Shown here one piece after another: positions 18,201 to 27,039 of a DNA stretch of 64,000 nucleotides. The first letter of the stretch is position 1, and every line of letters starts with the position of its first letter. A model generated the notes under the pieces. It ran no database searches, was not told the origin of the DNA, and saw only the letters and a list, made by a program, of their open reading frames with translations. The translations under genes were made by a program, and so were the position numbers. The DNA is from Chloroherpetonaceae bacterium (GTDB lineage Bacteria > Bacteroidota > Chlorobiia > Chlorobiales > Thermochlorobacteraceae): NCBI GenBank assembly GCA_033763895.1, contig JANRJQ010000010.1, forward strand, positions 810,146 through 874,145. The letters run 5' to 3'.

Positions 18201-19058
18201 TTAATTTACAACCGGAGTGTTTTTGGGTTCAATTTTGATGCTCTTTCGTACAGGTCTAAAAAGATAAGCGGTTTGTAAAACATAACTCTTGGTATCATCC
18301 CAAATCCGTTGGAAAAAAGGTGTACTGGTCGTGCTCAGCGGATAATCGTCGCTGGTTAGACCGTATGCTTTTGGTTTTGAATTGGGCAAATAAGCTGTTC
18401 CAAAAATCCAGTCCCAAATCGCGATTTTCGTTGCAAAGTTTACTGTATTACCTTTTCCTTTACTATGATGCCATCGGTGCATTTCAGGCCCGTTAATTAC
18501 ATATTGAAGTACACCCGACCGTACATCAATATTTGAGTGAATGTACATTCCCCAAACTGCATCGAGCATACCCTTCCAGAGTGCAACTTCAGGAGAGGCA
18601 AAAAGCAAAATGGGAGCATATTCAATGGTTTGATTAATTAGAATTTCAACAAAGTGTGACCGCGACCCAGCGAGCCAATCGACTTGACGGGGCGAATGGT
18701 GAGCTTCGTGAGTTCTAAATAGCCACTTATTCCGGTGCTGCCATCGGTGAAAGAAATAAATGTAGATATCGTGAATGATGAGAAAAAAAATAACCTGAAT
18801 CGTTAACGGGAGATTTCTAACGACGGTAATTGAATCAGTCCCAAAAAAAATCCGAAGATTATTGATAATCCAATCATTAATAACAATACCCAAAATCGCG
18901 CTTTGGATGAGGGTGTACAAAACCAAATCATTAAAAAAGCCTTCCCTAAAAATAGGAAGGCCCTTATCGTATGGAAATATGCGCTCAAGGATTACATAGA
19001 TTATCGCCGAACTAACTATTACCAAAGGCGAAACCCATTGAAGTGTTTCTAATGACAT
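18201..19058 (-). CDS. Fatty acid hydroxylase / sterol desaturase family membrane enzyme
   Basis: A 285-residue di-iron membrane oxygenase. The histidine clusters that hold the iron pair are HDIYIYFFHRWQH, HEAHHS and HRWHHS, all intact, between hydrophobic helices. Family members hydroxylate or desaturate lipids, carotenoids or sterols; without more context the substrate is unknown. Carotenoid or lipid modification is plausible in this lineage, and isoprenoid gene ispG is near, but that proximity alone is weak evidence. It requires oxygen, in keeping with the oxidase genes. Confidence 0.85.
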   Translation of the reverse strand: MSLETLQWVSPLVIVSSAIIYVILERIFPYDKGLPIFREGFFNDLVLYTLIQSAILGIVINDWIINNLRIFFGTDSITVVRNLPLTIQVIFFLIIHDIYIYFFHRWQHRNKWLFRTHEAHHSPRQVDWLAGSRSHFVEILINQTIEYAPILLFASPEVALWKGMLDAVWGMYIHSNIDVRSGVLQYVINGPEMHRWHHSKGKGNTVNFATKIAIWDWIFGTAYLPNSKPKAYGLTSDDYPLSTTSTPFFQRIWDDTKSYVLQTAYLFRPVRKSIKIEPKNTPVVN

Positions 19059-19087
19059 TTTTAATTGAACAAAAGGTTACTTCAAAA

Positions 19088-19978
19088 TTAAACTGTTGCA
19101 GGTGACGATTGAACGCGACGAAGCTTTTTTCGAGGACCGATTTCGCTCTCGTAAAGTTTCTTCACACCATCGCCCAAAGATTTTTCGATATCACGAATAT
19201 TTGAGACAAGCTTAATTAAGCCGCCGATTTCCACAGAAGCCGCTTGGTCTGTTCCCCACATTGCACGGTCAAGCGTAATATGGCGCTCAACAAAAGTAGC
19301 ACCAATCGCGATTGCTGCCCAAGTTGTAGCTAAGCCGGTTTCATGACCAGAATAGCCAATTGGCACGGTTGGATATTTTTGTTTATAGGTACGAATAACA
19401 TTCAAGTTTAATTCTTCAACCTTGCAAGGATAGGTCGAAGTTGCATGTGCAAGAAGAAGATTTTCAGTGCCGATTTCAGCAAGTGCCGTTTCAATCTCTT
19501 CTGTTGTTGACATACCGGTTGAAAGAATCAGTGGCTTGCCGGTTGATTTCTTTTTGCGAATTAAATCTGTATCGGTAAGTGAAGCAGAGGCAATTTTATA
19601 ACACGGAGGGTTAAATTGTTCCATAAAATCAACGGCATCTTCATCCCAGCAAGAGGCAAACCATTGAATGTTTTTGGATTTACAGTAACGATCAATTTCT
19701 GCATATTGATCTTTGGTAAACTCAACTTTATAGCGGTAATCGATATAGGTCATTCTTCCCCAAGGGGTGTCACGCTCAATCATCCATTGATCTTTGGGCA
19801 CGCATTTTTCAGGAGTTCGCTTCTGAAACTTGACTGCATCGCAACCTGCAATAGCGGCGCCATCAATCAACTTTTTCGCGATCTCTAAATCGCCGTTATG
19901 ATTGATACCGATTTCAGCGATCACATAGACGGGTTGACCATCACCAACAAGTCTGTTTCCAATTTTTACTGTAGCCAT
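19088..19978 (-). CDS. neuB: Sialic acid synthase-like protein (NeuB), lacking the SAF domain
   Basis: A TIM-barrel enzyme of 296 residues that condenses phosphoenolpyruvate with an N-acyl hexosamine to make a nonulosonic acid. Recognisable are EIGINHNGDLEIAKKLI, DAVKFQKR and GYSGHETGL. Typical NeuB proteins run to about 340-350 residues and finish with an antifreeze-like SAF domain that caps the active site of the partner subunit; here the protein stops at the barrel after KKLRRVQSSP. Whether the reaction is unchanged is open. It sits with UDP-xylose and flippase genes in a probable surface-glycan region. Confidence 0.85.
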   Translation of the reverse strand: MATVKIGNRLVGDGQPVYVIAEIGINHNGDLEIAKKLIDGAAIAGCDAVKFQKRTPEKCVPKDQWMIERDTPWGRMTYIDYRYKVEFTKDQYAEIDRYCKSKNIQWFASCWDEDAVDFMEQFNPPCYKIASASLTDTDLIRKKKSTGKPLILSTGMSTTEEIETALAEIGTENLLLAHATSTYPCKVEELNLNVIRTYKQKYPTVPIGYSGHETGLATTWAAIAIGATFVERHITLDRAMWGTDQAASVEIGGLIKLVSNIRDIEKSLGDGVKKLYESEIGPRKKLRRVQSSPATV

Positions 19979-20167
19979 AAAAAAGTGATTTGATAATTAC
20001 TCTTGAAATCCATAGCACCAAGAGTTTAAAATTTAGGTTGCAAATCTACCAAAAAAACGACTCATGAGGAAAATAACTGCAAAACAAACTTCGTTTCAAA
20101 TGAGGAACAAAAGCCGTTATTTTAAGAATTTACATTCCGTTAAAGCCAAAAAAGGGATAGTAAGTTC

Positions 20168-20881
20168 TCAATAAATGAATGGAATCAGCCTTTTGACTTT
20201 TTTTGAATACTCAATGTAAGAATCCCCAAACTGTTTAATCAACATCAATTCCTCTCTTTTGATGAAGGTAATTGACCAGAGATAAGCGATAAGAAGAAGA
20301 AGAACAAGGGAAAGCGGGCTTTTCATGATCAAACAAAAACCGGAAAAAAGGAGCAGATAGGCAGAGTAGATTGGATGTCGAACTACACCATATACGCCTG
20401 AAGTGATTAGCGGTTGATTTTTTTTTATCGTTAAACGATCGAAATATTCCCCTAAAGTTCCTACCGAAGAATAGGCGAGAACAAGTGAAAGGATCATAAC
20501 AATTAGACCCAAATAAAAACTAAATTCTCGAGGAAAAAATATTGAGACCGTTGAAGGAAAAAAGGAGAATAAGGAAGTTGAAAGTGCAAGTTTATAGTCA
20601 AAAATAGCTGAGAAGTGAATTCCCCAAAATCCAAAAATTACAGCATTATCTAACCAAGCCTCTAATCGAGTGGGGGGCAAAATATCATCTTTCTTTTTTG
20701 AAAACCGACCTTGTACGGCTGGCCAAAGCGAATTAAAGATAAAAAGAGCGTAAATTGCAACGGAAATTCGAATTTCAATTTGCTGTTCGATTCCTACAAA
20801 CCAAGCCGGTAAAAAAATAAGGAGTAAAAGAAGAAAGAAGATTCTAATAAAGGCATTAAAGAAACGTATGGTTGTTTTCAT
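20168..20881 (-). CDS. Isoprenylcysteine carboxyl methyltransferase-like membrane protein
   Basis: A 237-residue protein with about six hydrophobic helices. The C-terminal half carries the ICMT/PEMT-type signature: GLYGVVRHP-like GVYGVVRHPIYSAYLLLF, then KREELMLIKQFGDSYIEYSKKVKRLIP, which binds S-adenosylmethionine at the membrane surface. In bacteria the acceptor is generally unknown. The gene stands alone, with 190 bp of unassigned sequence between it and neuB and a divergent rsgA gene upstream. Confidence 0.8.
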   Translation of the reverse strand: MKTTIRFFNAFIRIFFLLLLLIFLPAWFVGIEQQIEIRISVAIYALFIFNSLWPAVQGRFSKKKDDILPPTRLEAWLDNAVIFGFWGIHFSAIFDYKLALSTSLFSFFPSTVSIFFPREFSFYLGLIVMILSLVLAYSSVGTLGEYFDRLTIKKNQPLITSGVYGVVRHPIYSAYLLLFSGFCLIMKSPLSLVLLLLIAYLWSITFIKREELMLIKQFGDSYIEYSKKVKRLIPFIY

Positions 20882-21019
20882 TTTTTTAATTCAAATATTT
20901 GAGGCTAAGATAGAAAACCAAATATCGGAATACAATTGAAGGGAATTAAGAAGTGAAGAAATTCCAAGAAATTCCTCAAAAAAGTTGAGAAATAGAGATC
21001 AATATGATTTTACAGTACA

Positions 21020-22057
21020 ATGGCTAAAAAGGATATTCGAGACCGGTCAAGAACGCGCGCGGAGCAATTTTTATCGAACCGTGAACTCGGTGAAGACGGA
21101 ACGGTGATAGGCTTGAAATCCGCCTATTTTATTATTCGAGCCAATGATTCATCTTTACATGATTGTAAACCAAATCGGAGTACTTATTCCAAAAATCCAG
21201 AAGACGAAACGCTTTTGTGTGTTGGTGATGAAGTGACTTTTAAACGAACAAATGCCTCGGGAGGAAATGAGTTTGGTGTAGGCGTTATCACAACAGTAAA
21301 AGAAAGGAAAAATAAAATTTCAAGAGCACGCGATCGAAGAATGACAAGGAGCGGGGAATCGTCTCTTGTTATTGCGTCAAACTTGGATAACATCGTAATT
21401 ATCGCATCCGCTTTTGAACCAATGTTTCGCCCGGGTTTGGTTGATCGATATCTGGTTTATGCCGGCTTTGAAAGGTTAAATCCGTTGATTGTTGTTAATA
21501 AAATGGATCTTTGTTTAGATAAGCGGGATCACAAAGATGTCATTGCAATAACAGAGGTTTACAAAAAACTTGGGTATCAACTGCTTTATTTAAGTGTTGA
21601 GACCGGAAAGGGAATGGATTCTCTTTTTAAGTTTTTGGATGGAAAAACTTCCGTATTGTGTGGTCACTCGGGCGTTGGGAAAACGTCGATTATGAATTTC
21701 CTTACCAAATCCAATTTTGACACGAAAGATGTCAGTGAAAGAACTTTGAAAGGGTCACATACAACCAGTAACGCAATGATGAAAGAATTGGTTGAGATTC
21801 GTGGATACCGATTTATGAACAAAAGTTTTATCGTCGATACACCCGGAATCCGTGAATTTGGATTGGAGATGATTTCAAAGTTAGAAATTCGTCATTTTTT
21901 TCCAGAATTCGAAGTTTATGCCACAAATTGTCAATTCAGTTCTTGCCTTCACGAAAGCGAACCCAATTGCGGTGTAAAAAAAGCGGTTGAGGATAAGAAA
22001 ATCTTAAAAGCTCGATACGAAAGTTATCTCAACATAATGGCAACTGCTACAAATTAA
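21020..22057 (+). CDS. rsgA: Ribosome small subunit-dependent GTPase
   Basis: A circularly permuted GTPase of 345 residues that checks late maturation of the 30S subunit. The order of motifs is G4 (VVNKMDLC), then G1 (GHSGVGKTS), then G3 (DTPGIREFG), the hallmark of RsgA. The N-terminal OB-fold and the C-terminal zinc knuckle (cysteines in CQFSSCLHES and NCGV) are present. It is a single + gene flanked by - genes, with its own terminator at 22060. Confidence 0.95.
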   Translation: MAKKDIRDRSRTRAEQFLSNRELGEDGTVIGLKSAYFIIRANDSSLHDCKPNRSTYSKNPEDETLLCVGDEVTFKRTNASGGNEFGVGVITTVKERKNKISRARDRRMTRSGESSLVIASNLDNIVIIASAFEPMFRPGLVDRYLVYAGFERLNPLIVVNKMDLCLDKRDHKDVIAITEVYKKLGYQLLYLSVETGKGMDSLFKFLDGKTSVLCGHSGVGKTSIMNFLTKSNFDTKDVSERTLKGSHTTSNAMMKELVEIRGYRFMNKSFIVDTPGIREFGLEMISKLEIRHFFPEFEVYATNCQFSSCLHESEPNCGVKKAVEDKKILKARYESYLNIMATATN

Positions 22058-22059
22058 AT

Positions 22060-22084
22060 GAGCGCTGAAAAGCGCTCTTTTAAT
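22060..22084 (+). terminator. Rho-independent terminator after rsgA
   Basis: Perfect stem GAGCGCT / AGCGCTC with a GAAA tetraloop followed by TTTT, starting 2 bp after the rsgA stop codon. Confidence 0.9.
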
Positions 22085-22120
22085 TTATCGAAATTCAATC
22101 CCTGTCAAATCGAAAACCCA

Positions 22121-22843
22121 TTAAAGAACTGATTTTAATCGTGCGACTGCTTTTTCTGCTTCACGACCTTGATTGGTTTTTGAATAGTCTTTTACGAGTA
22201 ATTGATAAATTTTTAGGGCTTCAGATTTATCTCCTGCAAGTTCATAATTTCTAGCTGCATCTGTGAAATAAATCGGCGCAAGTGCGTCGTTTGGGGTTTC
22301 TTTGGCTGCGGTATAGAATAATTTTGCAGCTTTCGCGTAATTTTTTTCTTGTTCGTAACAGGTGGCTTCGCCCGCACTTGCCGCAGAAGTAAGAAGCCCA
22401 GAACCAGACACTTTACCAAATGCAGTTAAGGCAGATTTATAATCACCCGTTTGCAAATATGCATTACCCAAGAAATAATAAGCTTGATTTCCAGCCGGTG
22501 TGCCTGTGTACTTTTCTGCAATTTCGCTTAGGCCTTTAGCCGTTGAATCTCCGCTTATCGCTGTTTTAAAGTCGCTATTTTTGTAGAACGGCATAACCTT
22601 TTCTAGTTCATAGGCGGCATCATCTTTAATTGAATCAATTCGGTAATTCCAGTAAACAAAACCGGCAATCGAAAGTAATACGATGACACCGATACCAATG
22701 AGAAGGTTTTGATTCTTTTCGGCAAAATGAACAAACTCTGCCCATTTCATTTCAACATTGATGCTCGAATCAACGCCATTTTTGGAAGGCTCTTTCGCTT
22801 TTTTTGATGTTGAGGTTTGTGATACTTCTTGTGAATTGGCCAT
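22121..22843 (-). CDS. Membrane-anchored TPR protein (YfgM-like)
   Basis: A 240-residue protein: a cytoplasmic Ser/Lys-rich start, one transmembrane helix (LLIGIGVIVLLSIAGFVYW, about residues 48-67), then a series of tetratricopeptide repeats (for example AYYFLGNAYLQTGDYKSAL and AARNYELAGDKSEALKIY). This layout is shared with YfgM-type proteins that assist secretion and with other periplasmic scaffold proteins, so the precise role is open. It is read toward rsgA. Confidence 0.8.
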   Translation of the reverse strand: MANSQEVSQTSTSKKAKEPSKNGVDSSINVEMKWAEFVHFAEKNQNLLIGIGVIVLLSIAGFVYWNYRIDSIKDDAAYELEKVMPFYKNSDFKTAISGDSTAKGLSEIAEKYTGTPAGNQAYYFLGNAYLQTGDYKSALTAFGKVSGSGLLTSAASAGEATCYEQEKNYAKAAKLFYTAAKETPNDALAPIYFTDAARNYELAGDKSEALKIYQLLVKDYSKTNQGREAEKAVARLKSVL

Positions 22844-22936
22844 TACTTTAATTGAATGATAAAAGTCTTAAATTTTTTGAGCCGCGAATTTAAACAATTC
22901 GAAGGGAGTGACAAAACATTTCAATTTTTGAGAATA

Positions 22937-23782
22937 CTAAAGTTCAACTTTTATATTAAAAAGTGAAACCGTATTGCCAAGAACAGCCTTTGCAACGCTT
23001 TGAATGGGAAGAGACTTTACTTCGGCGATTTTTTTGGCAACTTCTATGACGAATGCAGGTTCATTTCGCTTCCCTCGGTGAGGAACAGGTGCCAAAAATG
23101 GGCAATCCGTTTCTGTTAGAATTTCTGACAAAGGTAACGCCTTGACGACTTCAGGTAAATTGGATTTCTTAAAAGTGATGATTCCGGGGATGGAAATCTT
23201 AAAGCCCAATTCGATCGATCGAGCCGCCTCTTCAATTGTACCGGAAAAGCAATGCATCATGCCTCTTAAGTTTGATGACTTCTCCTCTTCAAGAATTCGG
23301 AATGTATCGCTCCAAGCGTCACGCGTGTGAATTATCACGGGTAAATCAAGCTTTTTGGCAATTCTTAACATTGTCCGAAAGCAGTGTTCTTCTTTCTGTT
23401 TATTTGTTTCCGGGTAGTGATAGTCTAAACCAATTTCACCAATTGCCACCACTTTTGGGTGTTTTGCTAAAGTCTCAAGTTCAGAAAATGAATCTTCATC
23501 AAATTCATTGACATCGCAGGGGTGAAGTCCAACATTGGCATAAACAAAATCAAGCGACTCTGCGCATGCGATCGCATCTCGGGAAGTTTCAACATTGGTA
23601 CCCGGATTAATGATTAACCCTACGCGATTCTCTCTAAGCCTTTGAATGATGGATTCACGATCGGGGTTGTAATCTGGGAAAGATAAATGAGCATGTGCAT
23701 CGACAAAAGTACACCCTTCGAATTCTTTATTCCCATCGGCTCCAAGGGAAGTATGAGCGAAATGAGATTCAGTTTTATTCAT
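22937..23782 (-). CDS. tatD: TatD family metal-dependent hydrolase
   Basis: A TIM-barrel hydrolase of 281 residues. Metal ligands are in DAHAHLSF, GEIGLDYH, HTRDAW and TETDCPFL, with HCFSG also present, all as in TatD DNases. Homologues act as 3'-5' exonucleases on damaged DNA and some have D-aminoacyl-tRNA deacylase activity. Its start overlaps the end of lspA by 8 bp on the same strand, so the two are translationally linked. A short N-terminal extension of about 24 residues precedes the barrel. Confidence 0.92.
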   Translation of the reverse strand: MNKTESHFAHTSLGADGNKEFEGCTFVDAHAHLSFPDYNPDRESIIQRLRENRVGLIINPGTNVETSRDAIACAESLDFVYANVGLHPCDVNEFDEDSFSELETLAKHPKVVAIGEIGLDYHYPETNKQKEEHCFRTMLRIAKKLDLPVIIHTRDAWSDTFRILEEEKSSNLRGMMHCFSGTIEEAARSIELGFKISIPGIITFKKSNLPEVVKALPLSEILTETDCPFLAPVPHRGKRNEPAFVIEVAKKIAEVKSLPIQSVAKAVLGNTVSLFNIKVEL

Positions 23783-24356
23783 GAGGACTTTGGGGGTTTG
23801 ATTCCGGGCTTTGTGTTGTTTCTTTGTTGGATAGTTGCTCTAACTCTCCCATCGTTGAATGGACAAGTGACTGTTCTTCAAAAATTTGTTTATAAAAAAT
23901 GAGACTTGATACAACCCCAATACTTATGGCTGCATCAGCAATGTTAAAGACAGGCCAAAGTGATAGATAATATCCACCGATCGTTCCGTTATAAAGATCT
24001 AAGTGAGCAAAGTCGATAACTCTCCCGTACAAAACGCGGTCGATAAGATTTCCGATGGCTCCTCCGATAACGAAAGAGAATGAGAATTTATATGGCCAAG
24101 TATTTTTAAATGAATGGAAAATATACCAAGTAATCGCAGCGACGGCAATGATGGAAAATATCGAAATCGTAATTCTACCCCCGGGAAGTTCAACCCCAAA
24201 AGCAATGCCGGGATTTTCGACATAAGTGAATTTAAACCAATCGCCAAGTAAAGGAATTTGAAAAATCCCCTTTTCAAACATATAAACTTTTGCCAAGTAC
24301 TTTGTGACTTGATCAAGCCCGATTAAAAAAAGGGCAATAAGAATCATTTGCTGCAT
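23775..24356 (-). CDS. lspA: Lipoprotein signal peptidase
   Basis: Aspartic peptidase of the inner membrane, 193 residues, that removes signal peptides from prolipoproteins. Four transmembrane helices are visible and the two catalytic aspartates are D106 in GNLIDRV and D141 in FNIADAA. NPGIAFG near residue 48 is also conserved. The C-terminal tail of about 30 polar residues is longer than usual and overlaps the start of tatD. Several lipoproteins in this window would be its substrates. Confidence 0.95.
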   Translation of the reverse strand: MQQMILIALFLIGLDQVTKYLAKVYMFEKGIFQIPLLGDWFKFTYVENPGIAFGVELPGGRITISIFSIIAVAAITWYIFHSFKNTWPYKFSFSFVIGGAIGNLIDRVLYGRVIDFAHLDLYNGTIGGYYLSLWPVFNIADAAISIGVVSSLIFYKQIFEEQSLVHSTMGELEQLSNKETTQSPESNPQSPHE

Positions 24357-24374
24357 TTGATGACAATGAAAAGT

Positions 24375-24893
24375 TTACTTTCGGCTTCTGCGTCGTTTGC
24401 TAGGGCTTTCCGCCTCGCGGAGTTTTGCCTCTTTTTGCGGTGATGGTGCTTTCGCTTTACGACCTCGTCGATTTGAAGATGGTTCAACAGGATTGGTATC
24501 GTCAGTAGGGAATATTTCACCGGTTGAGGAGTAGATTTCAACCAGATTCCCATCGGGGTCGGATACGAAGAAAGCGCGGCCGTCACGGCGTTTTGCCGGC
24601 TGCGTGATAAAGTGCACGCGATGCTCCTTTAAAATAGCGGCTGCGTCATCGACATCGGCATCCGTTGGCAAGCGAAGTCCAAAATGATCGTATCGGATGT
24701 CGCCATTTCCCATTGGGCTTGGCGTTTCCGCCTTTACAAGAACTAACGAATCACCATTTGATTCAAGATAAGTCATGTTAATCCCCAGCCGATGGTGAAG
24801 CTTGAATCCAAGAATTTTCATATAAAATTCTTCGGAACGGCGTAAATCATTTACACGCAAAGTAATATGGCTGATGCCCGTCAGTTTTAACAT
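24375..24893 (-). CDS. VOC superfamily (glyoxalase/dioxygenase-like) protein
   Basis: A 172-residue protein whose N-terminal part is a vicinal-oxygen-chelate module (GISHITLRVNDLRRSEEFY, then DHFGLRL, then DPDGNLVEIYS), with likely metal ligands H and E in these motifs. The last 30 residues are a basic Arg/Lys/Ser tail not found in most members. The ATG at 24893 is preferred to a TTG 11 codons upstream, because the upstream bases are part of the terminator of the preceding gene. Substrate unknown. Confidence 0.82.
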   Translation of the reverse strand: MLKLTGISHITLRVNDLRRSEEFYMKILGFKLHHRLGINMTYLESNGDSLVLVKAETPSPMGNGDIRYDHFGLRLPTDADVDDAAAILKEHRVHFITQPAKRRDGRAFFVSDPDGNLVEIYSSTGEIFPTDDTNPVEPSSNRRGRKAKAPSPQKEAKLREAESPSKRRRSRK

Positions 24894-24924
24894 AGTATTT
24901 GGGACTCTTGGGTCTTTAAAAAGC

Positions 24925-24949
24925 AAAACCCCCTTTAAAAGGAGGTTTT
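24925..24949 (-). terminator. Rho-independent terminator after rpoZ
   Basis: On the - strand AAAACCTCC and GGGGGTTTT pair around an A/T loop, followed after two bases by TTTTT. It closes the yicC-gmk-rpoZ run. Confidence 0.8.
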
Positions 24950-24956
24950 GAGTTGA

Positions 24957-25271
24957 TTACTTTTTCTTTGTTACTGCGGGATAATCAAAAGAGTATTGTT
25001 CGGAAAGATACTCCTCAACAGAAACATTCGTTGGCTTAGGAAGGCGTTCGAATTTTACGCTGATATTAACTTGTTCCGGAAATACTTTTTCAGCTTCCGC
25101 TTCGTTGGTTGGATTTCTTGAGCGAACCTTAAAAGGTGAAAGCTTTTCTTCCAACTCCTGACGCTGTTTTTCATTGACTTCTTTTGCACGCCTTGAAAGC
25201 GCCGCAGTTACTTCATAAAGATTTGAAGATTGCCATTTTAGTTTATCAAAATCAACGGTTTTGATCGCCAT
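24957..25271 (-). CDS. rpoZ: DNA-directed RNA polymerase omega subunit, Bacteroidota-type
   Basis: A 104-residue small protein. The segment NLYEVTAALSRRAKEVNEKQRQ corresponds in position to the conserved helical core of omega (the A..RA.q... region) as seen in Bacteroidota and Chlorobiota homologues, and the location just after gmk is the usual place for rpoZ. Omega assists assembly and stability of the polymerase. Identification rests on this core plus synteny, since omega sequences are short and divergent. A terminator follows. Confidence 0.78.
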   Translation of the reverse strand: MAIKTVDFDKLKWQSSNLYEVTAALSRRAKEVNEKQRQELEEKLSPFKVRSRNPTNEAEAEKVFPEQVNISVKFERLPKPTNVSVEEYLSEQYSFDYPAVTKKK

Positions 25272-25382
25272 AGATTAAAGCGTAATTAATAGAGTTTGAA
25301 AAAGAACTGCAAGTTACGATACTTAAAGACAGAAATAAAATTTATAAAAATTTCATTTCAAATTAAGTCGTTTAACCAACAA

Positions 25383-26003
25383 TTAGTTTCTAATGAACGC
25401 TTGTATGGTACTTTTAATTTCATCAACGGCTCTATTCAATTCATCATTCACAACCCGCGTATCAAATTGTATGGATTGTGAGAGTTCGTAATCTACCCTT
25501 TCAAGCCTTTTGAGAATTGATGCTTCACTATCAGTTCCTCTTTTTCGCAAACGATCTTCAAGTATTTCTCGGCTGGGTGGCAGAATGAAAACAAGAAGTG
25601 CGCGCTCTCGATAAATTTTTTTCACATTTAGAGCACCATCGACATCCAAGTCAAGGAGCAAAACTTTTGATTCACTGTATGCCCGATCAACTTCTGACTT
25701 GAGGGTGCCATAATAGTTTTCAAAATGCTTTGAGTATTCGATAAAGCCATCTTCATTGATGGTTTGCTCGAACACATGTTTGCTTAAAAAATAATATTCT
25801 TTACCGTGGGTTTCACCGGCTCGCTGAGGGCGAGTTGTCGCAGAAACGGAAAAGGTCAGTACAGGCAAATCATTCAAAATCATCTTGGAAATGGTCGATT
25901 TACCGGTGCCAGAAGGCGCAGCAAAAACAACGACTTTCGGCCCTTGGGTAAGTCCTGTTTCGGAAAGGTGGGAATCGTATGGGTCTTTCAATGTCTCGTT
26001 CAT
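25383..26003 (-). CDS. gmk: Guanylate kinase
   Basis: Phosphorylates GMP to GDP with ATP; 206 residues. The P-loop is APSGTGKST, followed by SVSATTRPQRAGE (GMP-binding arginines) and DLDVDGALNVKK, all typical. There is a 23-residue N-terminal extension before the first beta strand. The start is 12 bp after the yicC stop, so the genes are cotranscribed. The arrangement yicC-gmk-rpoZ is widespread in bacteria. Confidence 0.95.
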   Translation of the reverse strand: MNETLKDPYDSHLSETGLTQGPKVVVFAAPSGTGKSTISKMILNDLPVLTFSVSATTRPQRAGETHGKEYYFLSKHVFEQTINEDGFIEYSKHFENYYGTLKSEVDRAYSESKVLLLDLDVDGALNVKKIYRERALLVFILPPSREILEDRLRKRGTDSEASILKRLERVDYELSQSIQFDTRVVNDELNRAVDEIKSTIQAFIRN

Positions 26004-26015
26004 TCGCTTAAAGTA

Positions 26016-26897
26016 TTATTCGATATTTTGAACTTGCTCACGAATTTTTTCCAACTCTTCTTTCAAAAAAACTACCAACTGGGCAATTTCAGAATTTTGA
26101 GATTTTGAAGCAATGGTATTTGCTTCTCTGTTTTGCTCTTGAAGAAGAAAGTTGAGTTTTCTGCCTGAAGGTTCTGCATTTCGGAGGGCTTCGATAAAGA
26201 ACTTATTATGACTTCTGAATCGAACGCATTCCTCGGTAATATCCATTTTATCGGCAATGAGGACGACTTCAAGTTCAAGTCTATCACGGCTGATTTTAGT
26301 TTCGTCTGTTAAAATTTCGCGTACTTTTTGGCGAATTTTTTCGCGAGTTTCTTCAATGGTCTGTTTCGAAAGAGATTCGATTTTAAGAAGCGTTTGATTA
26401 ATAGATTCAATTCTTGTTTCAAAGTCTTTTCCCAATTCAATGCCTTCTTTTCGACGCATTTCTCGAAGATTTTTTATCGCTTCTTCGAGAACCGTCTCCC
26501 CTAAATGCCACAATGATTCTTCCTCTTCCTCACCAATATCACTTTCAAAAATGTCAGTAAATTTAAGTAGATGATCGAGTCTGATTTCTTCTTCAATGCC
26601 TGAAGCTTGTTTTAAATCTCGAAGCAAATGTATATAACCGCGAACAGTATCGCTTTTTAACCTTAAAGGAATGTTCTCTCCATCTGTTTTGGTAATTTGT
26701 AGCGATGCAGAAATTTTCCCGCGCAGCAATTGCTTCCTAATGATTTCTTTTGCCTCGATTTCACGAGAAGAAAGAACACGCGGAAGTTTGAGGTTAATTT
26801 CAGAAAATCGGCTATTCACTGATCGAATTTCCGCGGAAAAAGTGGTATTGCCATTCGTTTTTTCGGCAAACCCATAGCCAGTCATGCTTTCAATCAT
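26016..26897 (-). CDS. YicC family endoribonuclease
   Basis: Begins MIESMTGYG, the canonical N-terminus of the family, which favours the ATG at 26897 over another seven codons upstream. The protein (293 residues) has the YicC N-terminal domain with EIRSVNSRF and the C-terminal DUF1732 domain ending in SEIAQLVVFLKEELEKIREQVQN. Members of the family are endoribonucleases acting on small and messenger RNA. It is the first gene of the yicC-gmk-rpoZ group. Confidence 0.92.
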   Translation of the reverse strand: MIESMTGYGFAEKTNGNTTFSAEIRSVNSRFSEINLKLPRVLSSREIEAKEIIRKQLLRGKISASLQITKTDGENIPLRLKSDTVRGYIHLLRDLKQASGIEEEIRLDHLLKFTDIFESDIGEEEEESLWHLGETVLEEAIKNLREMRRKEGIELGKDFETRIESINQTLLKIESLSKQTIEETREKIRQKVREILTDETKISRDRLELEVVLIADKMDITEECVRFRSHNKFFIEALRNAEPSGRKLNFLLQEQNREANTIASKSQNSEIAQLVVFLKEELEKIREQVQNIE

Positions 26898-27039
26898 ATA
26901 TAAACTTTGCGGCGTCATGCCTGTTATTACTTCTAAAACTTATTGGCAAAAGTACACAAATCGAGTTGCTTTTAAGAGGACGAAAAAAGGAGCGAAGGTA
27001 GGTCAAGAAAGCCAATGGGGGATTGGCTGAAATGAATTC

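Noticed and set aside
18201-19058. Sterol biosynthesis enzyme
   Set aside because: The histidine clusters show only the broad hydroxylase/desaturase family; no other sterol genes are present.
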